10,066 nt of DNA from Oscillospiraceae bacterium. GTDB taxonomy: Bacteria; Bacillota; Clostridia; Oscillospirales; Acutalibacteraceae. Under the pieces are notes generated by a model, which saw only the letters and a list, made by a program, of their open reading frames with translations, did not search any database and had not been told where the DNA came from. Where the stretch lies: contig JAHZCM010000076.1 in assembly GCA_019422905.1 (NCBI GenBank), positions 1-10,066 on the forward strand, read 5' to 3'. The position numbers were made by a program, and so were the translations under genes. Shown here piece by piece: positions 5,387-10,066 of this stretch (position 1 is its first letter; every line of letters starts with the position of its first letter).

Positions 5387-7264
5387 CTACTCAACCTTTA
5401 CGCTCAGCAATTCAATCGGCTCCGTTTTCAAATTCAGGTTTACCATCAGGACGGACAGCGCGGCGGTAAGCAGGACCAAACCGACCGGAATCACAAGATT
5501 CAGTATGGACAGGCCGGATGCTTCTTCCGCATCCTCCTCCGGCAGCTCAACTTCCTCGCGCGCCCAAAGGCTGTATTCCGTGCTGTAGATCTGCTCTGCC
5601 TGCCCGGTTAAATCGAGTGCTTCCACTTTGTCCATTAAGAATGTGCTGCCGATTGTGCCGATCACGACCGCAACAACGCTGAGCACTACCACGCCGGAAA
5701 CGAGCGACATGCGGCACTGGCGGCGGTTCATGCCAAGGCTGCGCTCGATCGCCGTTCGCTTTTTCTGCCTTACGATGAAGAAATAGAGGAGCAAAATGAT
5801 AATCATAAGCGCTGCGAGCAGGCCGACGACAAACAGCAGAATCGATACGGCGCGCATATTGTTGAGTCCACCGATAACCTGCGAATAACCGCCGTCATCA
5901 AAGGTCAGATCCAGACGATTCCGGATTTCCTCCGGAACGCTCTGCGTATACGCCTCCATGTACTGATCGATTGTCCCGTTTTCAATTTGAAAAGAAGTCG
6001 TCCAGCGGTTCATTGGTCCGTAGGCCCCGATGTTGTGCTCATCCGATGCTTTTACGGAATTTGCCGGGATGATGAACATATTCCGCGCAACCTCGCTCGT
6101 TCCGTTCTCTGTGCCCGTTAAACGAAACGTATTGTACAATCCGACGATCTTGTAGTCCTGCTCGAAGAAAACGGAATAGGGTTCTCCGTCGGCGTTCAGC
6201 ATCCCGTAGCTGGAATCTTCCCATTGGCCCCGAAATCCAAACTCTTTCTGCGCGCTGTCCGCCTGATTTGCCAGATATAAGGACAGCGGAATTCTGTCCC
6301 CAACCGATAATCCACAGTTATTTGCAAATTCCGCACTGACCATACAAACCGGATCGCCGTTTTCGAACTCTTCGTCCGCTATTTTGCGTCCGGCAGAAAG
6401 CATAACCGTGCCTTCATGGAAGGTTGGCAGCAAGTTAATGCTGTTGGTTGCAAGGACCGGATAGGCTTCCCACCGCGTATACAGTGCATCCACCCAGTTT
6501 TCCCAATAGCGCCACATATCCGACTGGTAGAAATCATCCGTCACCTCCAGAATGCGGGATGTGGCGTCCAAAGCATCGGCAGCACCGCGGATGATATTCC
6601 CGTCCGAATCATACTGCGCGGTATGGGTCAGAAGTTGCGGCACGAAAAATACATCCCCGTCACGCCATGCATTCAGGCTCTCTGCACTCAAATTCACATA
6701 GGCAAGATAGTTTTTTCCGCTTTCGAGCCATTGCGGCTTCGAGGAGAGTATATCGCAGATTTCCATTTCTTCATAGTTGTAGGTGCCGTACAGCACCCAG
6801 TTTACATGAACAGTCATTCTCTGGTTCGCATAGCCATCCTGCTGCGGCGTGAATTCCACGATACATGACGTCTGAAAAGGCGGAGTACGGCTTCGCTCCG
6901 GCGCGCTGTATGTCTCCGGAAGCAAGGCGAGATAATAGGTGCGTTTTTCCGGCTTATGGATATAGGAAGCTCCTTCAAAATCAAGAATTTCCGGAGAATA
7001 AATTTCCTCATAAACCGGCTCGGTCGAATCCGTGCCGCGCCAAAGATTGTCCAATGTCAAATCTTCTGCCTGCCGTTCATAATCCGGAAGCTGCTCGACA
7101 GTACCAAGTGTGACAAAGACATCTTCTGTTTCGTCGATTTTGTTCTGCGTGTTCTGCCATAGATTCGCGCCGAGAATCAGCAGCGCGGTCGCAGTGGCCA
7201 TTAGCAGCAGGAACAGAAAAGCCTTGACCGGCGTGCGGATAAGCTGTTTTAGGCTGTTTTTCAT
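5387..7264 (-). CDS. ABC transporter permease, FtsX/MacB-type, large extracytoplasmic domain (625 aa)
   Basis: This 625-residue protein has one N-terminal transmembrane helix (about 14-34, after the basic MKNSLKQLIRTPVKA segment), a large extracytoplasmic region of roughly 430 residues, and a C-terminal FtsX domain with three helices (about 473-497, 520-543 and 587-610). The loop after the second helix, RQKKRTAIERSLGMNR (499-514), is the typical FtsX coupling segment (R-x-x-E-ALG-like) that contacts the ATPase. An acidic stretch (ELPEEDAEEA, about 573-582) lies in the last outer loop. MacB-type systems do not pump substrate through a channel but transmit ATPase motion to the outer domain, for example for antibiotic or peptide export or lipoprotein handling. 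The substrate is unknown. GAAGGAAAT on the minus strand (about 7269-7277) is the ribosome binding site. It is the last gene of the three-gene operon and is separated from the ATPase gene by a hairpin. Confidence 0.88.
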   Translation of the reverse strand: MKNSLKQLIRTPVKAFLFLLLMATATALLILGANLWQNTQNKIDETEDVFVTLGTVEQLPDYERQAEDLTLDNLWRGTDSTEPVYEEIYSPEILDFEGASYIHKPEKRTYYLALLPETYSAPERSRTPPFQTSCIVEFTPQQDGYANQRMTVHVNWVLYGTYNYEEMEICDILSSKPQWLESGKNYLAYVNLSAESLNAWRDGDVFFVPQLLTHTAQYDSDGNIIRGAADALDATSRILEVTDDFYQSDMWRYWENWVDALYTRWEAYPVLATNSINLLPTFHEGTVMLSAGRKIADEEFENGDPVCMVSAEFANNCGLSVGDRIPLSLYLANQADSAQKEFGFRGQWEDSSYGMLNADGEPYSVFFEQDYKIVGLYNTFRLTGTENGTSEVARNMFIIPANSVKASDEHNIGAYGPMNRWTTSFQIENGTIDQYMEAYTQSVPEEIRNRLDLTFDDGGYSQVIGGLNNMRAVSILLFVVGLLAALMIIILLLYFFIVRQKKRTAIERSLGMNRRQCRMSLVSGVVVLSVVAVVIGTIGSTFLMDKVEALDLTGQAEQIYSTEYSLWAREEVELPEEDAEEASGLSILNLVIPVGLVLLTAALSVLMVNLNLKTEPIELLSVKVE

Positions 7265-7288
7265 CGTGATTTCCTTCTACAAAAGATA

Positions 7289-7317
7289 GGCAGGCCCGGA
7301 ATCCGAACAGGCCTGCC
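7289..7317. terminator. Hairpin between ATPase and large permease genes (possible attenuator or leaky terminator)
   Basis: On the minus strand GGCAGGCCTG and CGGGCCTGCC form a 10-bp stem with one G-U pair around a 9-nt loop, followed by TATCTTTT. On the plus strand it is followed by GCGTTTTATT. It occupies most of the 58-nt gap and lies just upstream of the permease ribosome binding site, so it may set the relative amount of the last operon gene or protect the mRNA end rather than stop transcription completely. Confidence 0.6.
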
Positions 7318-7322
7318 GCGTT

Positions 7323-8000
7323 TTATTCCTGTTTGTCCATGGTCAGTCTGCCATCCGACATCCTATATACGACGTCGGCCTGTGCGGCGATACCGAGGTC
7401 GTGCGTGACGACGATCACGCAGTAGTTTTCTTCCCGTACAAGCCGTTTCAGCGTGTCGATCACGATTCTGCCGTTTTCGGTGTCGAGGTTGCCCGTCGGC
7501 TCGTCTGCGAGGATTACCTTTGCGTCCGAAGCCAGTGCGCGCGCAATCGCCACGCGCTGCTGCTCGCCGCCCGAAAGCATTGCCGGGAACTTCCGGAACT
7601 GCTCCGGCTTCAGGCCCACGCTTTCCAGAAGTCCGCCCGCTTTCTGTCTGGCTTCCTTTTTCGGCTTGTTCGAAATCTGCATCGGGTACATCACGTTTTC
7701 GAGTACCGTCAGCGTGGGGAACAGGTTAAACGCCTGATAGATCACCGTGACGTTCTCCCGGCGGTGCCGCTCGCCCCCAATCTCTTTCAGCGTCTTTCCC
7801 TCTACGCTGACCTCGCCCTCCGTCGGTGTGCCGAGTCCTGCCAGCATCGAGAGCAGCGTCGTCTTGCCGCTGCCGGAATGCCCGACGATCGCGTAGAATT
7901 TTCCTGCTTCAAAATCGCAGGTCACGTTTTTGAGTGCCTGCACCTTCTGGTATTTGCTCTGGTATGTATAGCTGACGCCGTTTGCCGTAAGAACCGTCAT
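7323..8000 (-). CDS. ABC transporter ATP-binding protein, MacB/LolD-type
   Basis: The 225-residue nucleotide-binding subunit carries every required motif: the aromatic A-loop region (YTYQSKYQKVQAL, 11-23), Walker A GHSGSGKT (40-47), Q-loop Gln89 in IYQAFNLFPTLTVLENV, signature LSGGEQQRVAIARAL (142-156), Walker B VILADEPTGNLD (162-173) with catalytic Glu167, and the H-loop VVTHD with His200. The FNLFPTLTVLENV run after the Q-loop and the ADEPTGNLD form are characteristic of the MacB/LolD/FtsE class that pairs with FtsX-fold permeases, matching both neighbours. ATG 8000 is chosen because AGGAAAGGTGG (8019-8009, minus strand) ends 8 nt upstream. An in-frame GTG at 8012 overlaps that site. It lies 23 bp after the 413-aa permease gene and should be co-transcribed with it. 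Confidence 0.96.
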   Translation of the reverse strand: MTVLTANGVSYTYQSKYQKVQALKNVTCDFEAGKFYAIVGHSGSGKTTLLSMLAGLGTPTEGEVSVEGKTLKEIGGERHRRENVTVIYQAFNLFPTLTVLENVMYPMQISNKPKKEARQKAGGLLESVGLKPEQFRKFPAMLSGGEQQRVAIARALASDAKVILADEPTGNLDTENGRIVIDTLKRLVREENYCVIVVTHDLGIAAQADVVYRMSDGRLTMDKQE

Positions 8001-8008
8001 CGTGGATT

Positions 8009-8019
8009 CCACCTTTCCT
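8009..8019 (-). promoter_or_regulatory. Ribosome binding site fixing the ATPase start
   Basis: AGGAAAGGTGG on the minus strand is spaced 8 nt from ATG 8000. It decides against the upstream in-frame GTG at 8012, which lies inside this element. Confidence 0.65.
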
Positions 8020-8023
8020 GTTA

Positions 8024-9265
8024 TCAGTCAATTTTTGTCAAGAGCGCAAGCGCGTCAAACCGGAGCAGGAACAATAGCGCCAATCCGACGCCCGCGCCCG
8101 CGCAGAGCAGAAACAGCCCGAGAATCGTCAGAATCTGCGTCACGGCCAGCCCTGTCGCCAGCAGGAGTACCGGCAGCGCGATTGCGCAGCCCACGGCGTC
8201 CGCCAGAAGCGTGCCGAAGAAATAGCTCACGGCGCTTTGCAGCTTGGGCCGCCCGAGCGATACGGCGATCGCCATATCCCGCCTGCTGCTGCGCAGGACA
8301 AGGAAGGTCACGAGCGTCACAAGCACGATGACCAGAGCAAAGAACGGTGCAAGAAACCAACGCAGCACCTTCAGGTTCTGCTGCAGCTTTTCCGCCGTTT
8401 CGATGAAGAGCTGGTCGTCCACAACCAGTGCGTCGCCCTTATATGTATTCGTCGGGATGACCATACCGCCGGTATCCGTTGCCACCTTTCCGAAATTGCT
8501 CTTGCGTACCGCATCCTTAAATTCATTCAGACGCATGGGATTCGCCACCGTACAGCGGAAGGAATCGTACAGGAAACGCTGTCCGCTTTCCGTTGTCACT
8601 TTTTTGATCCAATTGACCGGCACGATCATCTGCACGGGCGTCGCGCTGTCCGACATACTCTGCTGGTAGATGCCGATCACCTGTACGCTGCATTCTCCGA
8701 TGCTGTCAAACCGTATCGTGAAGCCGTCCTCCTTGTGTCTCGGCACGTAAAACGGCATCGTCACGGTGTCGCCGGCTGCAAGGCCGTGCTGCGCCGCATA
8801 CTGGTCGCTGAGCACGCAGACGGCGTCTTCGCCCTCCAGAAAGGTGCCGTCCCATCCTTCCAGAAACACAATGTTCTCCTCCGTAAGGCCGACCAGCGCC
8901 GCCAGACAGTTCGCGCCGGAAATACTCGTATCCGCGCCCGTCACTTCGCCCTCTGTGCGGTACTTTTCGTCGATAATACCGTATGCCGACGCGGTATAGA
9001 CCGGGTCCTGGATACCGGCGTTCATGATGCCGCCAAAATGCAGCTCGGCAATCTCGAGGCCGACCGTGTTCGTTCCGTTCCGGCTGACGATCTGCGCGCT
9101 GACCGGGATGGCCTGCGCCAGATTTTCGAGCGCCGCCTCGCCGCTCTGGATATTGCCGAGGTACAGCGCCATGCAGCACACCAGAAGTGCCGCGATACAT
9201 ACCGTCAAAACGCTCCGGTTTTTGTTCCGCATAAGCTGATATTTGATTTCCGTCAAGATAAACAT
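8024..9265 (-). CDS. ABC transporter permease, FtsX/MacB-type (413 aa), first gene of the operon
   Basis: The 413-residue protein has the MacB permease plan. An N-terminal helix (about 19-37) follows a basic segment (YQLMRNKNRS). An extracytoplasmic MacB periplasmic-core-like domain spans roughly residues 38-300. A C-terminal FtsX domain has helices near 303-324, 346-372 and 377-400. The cytoplasmic loop RSSRRDMAIAVSLGRPK (about 326-342) is the FtsX coupling segment and resembles the R-x-x-AI-x-x-SLG pattern of the second permease. Together the two permeases and the ATPase make one heteromeric transporter. They differ in the size of the outer domain (about 265 versus 430 residues), which suggests that the larger partner carries the substrate-facing function. 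GGGGTG, 6 nt from the ATG on the minus strand, is the ribosome binding site. A promoter lies about 50 bp upstream. No histidine kinase or response regulator is adjacent in the window. Confidence 0.88.
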   Translation of the reverse strand: MFILTEIKYQLMRNKNRSVLTVCIAALLVCCMALYLGNIQSGEAALENLAQAIPVSAQIVSRNGTNTVGLEIAELHFGGIMNAGIQDPVYTASAYGIIDEKYRTEGEVTGADTSISGANCLAALVGLTEENIVFLEGWDGTFLEGEDAVCVLSDQYAAQHGLAAGDTVTMPFYVPRHKEDGFTIRFDSIGECSVQVIGIYQQSMSDSATPVQMIVPVNWIKKVTTESGQRFLYDSFRCTVANPMRLNEFKDAVRKSNFGKVATDTGGMVIPTNTYKGDALVVDDQLFIETAEKLQQNLKVLRWFLAPFFALVIVLVTLVTFLVLRSSRRDMAIAVSLGRPKLQSAVSYFFGTLLADAVGCAIALPVLLLATGLAVTQILTILGLFLLCAGAGVGLALLFLLRFDALALLTKID

Positions 9266-9313
9266 TTCAACACCCCGCGCAATTACAACTTTATGTGCAT
9301 GCTTTATAAATTA

Positions 9314-9342
9314 AATCTAACATCTTCCTGCATGTTTGTCAA
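9314..9342 (-). promoter_or_regulatory. SigmaA-type promoter of the ABC transporter operon
   Basis: On the minus strand TTGACA (9342-9337) and TAGATT (9319-9314) are 17 nt apart, with an A/T-rich upstream stretch that could act as an UP element. The predicted start is near 9307, about 40 nt before the permease ATG at 9265. The -35 box is overlapped by an inverted repeat. Confidence 0.7.
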
Positions 9343-9370
9343 TAAAAACACAAAAGGATTTTTTATTGAC
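9338..9370. repeat. Perfect 11-bp inverted repeat over the -35 box (operator candidate)
   Basis: GTCAATAAAAA (9338-9348) and TTTTTATTGAC (9360-9370) are exact reverse complements separated by 11 bp. The left arm covers five of the six bases of the -35 box of the ABC operon promoter. The arm-to-arm spacing of 22 bp, about two helical turns, is what a dimeric repressor would need. A plus-strand TTGACT is created by the right arm, but it has no -10 box at a proper distance. Confidence 0.5.
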
Positions 9371-9408
9371 TTTACTAACTGAAATATAAAACGGTTCCGG
9401 TTCCATAA

Positions 9409-9591
9409 TGTGGTGGCACGGAAGCAGAAGAACTTTTGGAAGCAAGTGCTGCAGTATCCGTTTATGACGATACTGCAGCACCTGCTGATGTGGCTTTGAC
9501 GTTTGTACCAAATGGAATGACGAAGCGATGGACAAATTCACAGTTTTCTCGAAAAATTGCACGATTTAATGCTTTAAAATTGATTTTTTAA
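9409..9591 (+). pseudogene. Possible 3' gene remnant, 60 codons without a proper start
   Basis: An open frame follows TAA at 9406-9408 and reads 60 codons to TAA at 9589-9591. The translation looks protein-like: an acidic helix-like start (EAEELLEASAAVSVYDDTAA), then a basic end (TKRWTNSQFSRKIARFNALK). There is no ATG until the middle. A TTG at 9436 has no convincing ribosome binding site. I do not recognise the family. The frame contains the long inverted repeat, whose arms encode parts of SAAVS and DTAAP. It may be the tail of a lost gene, or chance. Confidence 0.2.
9441..9486. repeat. Long inverted repeat: 13-bp perfect core, 18 bp with one mismatch
   Basis: GTGCTGCAGTATC (9446-9458) and GATACTGCAGCAC (9469-9481) are exact reverse complements around a 10-nt loop. 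AGCA (9441-9444) and TGCT (9483-9486) extend the stem past one A/C mismatch. No T run follows on either strand, so it is not a standard terminator. Each arm contains the palindrome CTGCAG. Confidence 0.75.
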
Positions 9592-9607
9592 AAATGTATT
9601 ATATAAT
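9580..9607 (+). promoter_or_regulatory. Plus-strand promoter-like element
   Basis: TTGATT (9580-9585) and a perfect TATAAT (9602-9607) are separated by 16 bp in A+T-rich DNA. Transcription would start near 9614, more than 400 nt upstream of the gene at 10035. It could drive that gene with a long leader or drive a small RNA. A+T-rich DNA throws up such matches by chance. Confidence 0.4.
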
Positions 9608-10016
9608 AGAAAATGAAAGTAATTATCTTGAAATTAGTCCTGATTGTGAACTTGATCCTTTCGGAAATATTTGAGTGTGAAATCGGGGACATCTGTAAGA
9701 CATAGCTGCGGAAGCCTGATACCGTTGGTTTGCGCTTAAGGTGGATGTGCGGCAAAACGAATGAGGCTGCCCGCCAAGCGTTATGCGGCAAAATTACAAC
9801 GTACAAAAGCAAGGTTACAGCGTACAAAAAGGGAAAGGTATCGTATAGGATTGGGGTGGATACGGCAAAAATCGGTTTGTGGCTCAATATGGACAATATA
9901 GACCTGCGTTTGCAGCGAAAGCAGCGGATATTAATGACAGGATTTTTGAAAGCTGCAAAGTCCGGCGCTTTTGGAGCATATCGGAGAGTCCGTGCAATGC
10001 AGGATTTCAGCAAAAA

Positions 10017-10025
10017 AAGGAGGAG
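10017..10025 (+). promoter_or_regulatory. Strong ribosome binding site for the gene at the right edge
   Basis: AAGGAGGAG is close to a full anti-16S match. Its GGAGG core ends 11 nt before ATG 10035, slightly long but acceptable. It is the best argument that 10035 is a true start rather than the ATG at 10047. Confidence 0.7.
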
Positions 10026-10034
10026 TGTGTTGAA

Positions 10035-10066
10035 ATGAGGAAATCAATGCGGTTTATTGCGGGGTT
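10035..10066 (+). CDS. Start of a gene truncated by the window edge, possibly exported
   Basis: Ten codons are visible (MRKSMRFIAG) and the frame is still open at the window end. The start is supported by a strong ribosome binding site. The two basic clusters followed by F-I-A-G fit the beginning of a signal peptide or membrane anchor, but ten residues cannot settle this. The product cannot be named. Its promoter is not clear; the nearest candidate is at 9580-9607. Confidence 0.6.
   Translation, partial: MRKSMRFIAG

Larger units (their letters stand above)
9371..10034. other. A+T-rich gap without a defensible gene; possible gene remnants
   Basis: This 664-bp stretch separates the ABC operon promoter from the gene starting at 10035. 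Base composition changes sharply: positions 9591-9680 contain 23 G or C in 90, whereas the genes before it are clearly G+C-rich. Both strands carry open stretches of about 100-140 codons, but none has a ribosome binding site and a recognisable product. Short protein-like frames are broken by stops, for example 9594-9674 (26 codons, acidic), 9783-9848 and 9849 onward in the same frame. The stretch also holds a long inverted repeat and one plus-strand promoter-like element. A decayed gene region or a long leader for the next gene are both possible. Confidence 0.5.

Noticed and set aside
7401..8225. Plus-strand 274-codon frame antisense to the ATPase gene
   Set aside because: The opposite strand has every ABC ATPase motif in order. 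This frame has none and no ribosome binding site.
8237..9382. Plus-strand 381-codon frame antisense to the 413-aa permease
   Set aside because: It is rich in His and Arg, lacks motifs and is fully explained as a shadow of the permease codons.
9608..9760. Riboswitch or structured leader before the last gene
   Set aside because: I looked for the conserved cores of c-di-GMP, cobalamin, SAM, FMN, fluoride, ZTP and guanidine classes and found none. Only weak stems are visible. A covariance-model scan would settle it.
9588..10013. Minus-strand 141-codon frame in the A+T-rich gap
   Set aside because: There is no ribosome binding site before its start. The composition is a mix of basic and hydrophobic residues typical of antisense A/T-rich DNA. 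No family was recognised.
9730..10038. Plus-strand 102-codon frame overlapping the last gene by ATGA
   Set aside because: It needs a TTG start with no ribosome binding site, has an unusual Lys/Arg-rich composition without a recognisable domain, and competes with two other partly open frames. The ATGA overlap can be chance.

Overview
The window looks like chromosomal DNA of a fairly G+C-rich Clostridia-type Firmicute, probably an Oscillospirales-like gut anaerobe. That placement is an inference from the gene families, the G-rich Shine-Dalgarno sequences, the TTGACA/TATAAT-like promoters and the standard stop codons; no rRNA or marker gene fixes the taxon. No tRNA, rRNA, CRISPR array or complete insertion sequence was found.

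Region 1 (1-4198, plus strand) opens with the 3' part of a small-protein gene that resembles DUF4358-type exported proteins and is cut by an in-frame TAA. A strong terminator-like hairpin follows. Then comes a tight cluster: an MBOAT-family O-acyltransferase (522-1922), a membrane-anchored DHHW/AlgX-like SGNH protein (1932-3020), the tRNA-modification enzyme TcdA (3017-3742, ATGA overlap) and RidA (3781-4158). It ends at a 13-bp hairpin terminator. The MBOAT and SGNH pair is the usual two-part arrangement for moving acyl (often acetyl) groups onto an extracytoplasmic polymer. TcdA and RidA are housekeeping enzymes riding in the same transcript.

Region 2 (4214-9370, minus strand) holds an aldo/keto reductase with its own near-consensus promoter, and upstream of it a three-gene ABC transporter operon of the MacB/FtsX type: a 413-aa permease, a 225-aa ATPase, a hairpin, then a 625-aa permease. 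A promoter (TTGACA, 17 bp, TAGATT) precedes the operon, and an 11-bp perfect inverted repeat sits over its -35 box. No two-component system or other regulator is next to it inside the window.

Region 3 (9371-10034) is A+T-rich and holds no gene I can defend. It has an 18-bp imperfect inverted repeat, a plus-strand promoter-like element, and several short protein-like frames broken by stops, which may be remnants. A new plus-strand gene starts at 10035 behind a strong ribosome binding site and runs off the window.

No clearly undescribed multi-gene system was found. The most worthwhile leads are the nonsense codon in the first gene, the promoter-less terminator ahead of the MBOAT gene, the operator-like palindrome over the ABC promoter and the decayed-looking A+T-rich segment.
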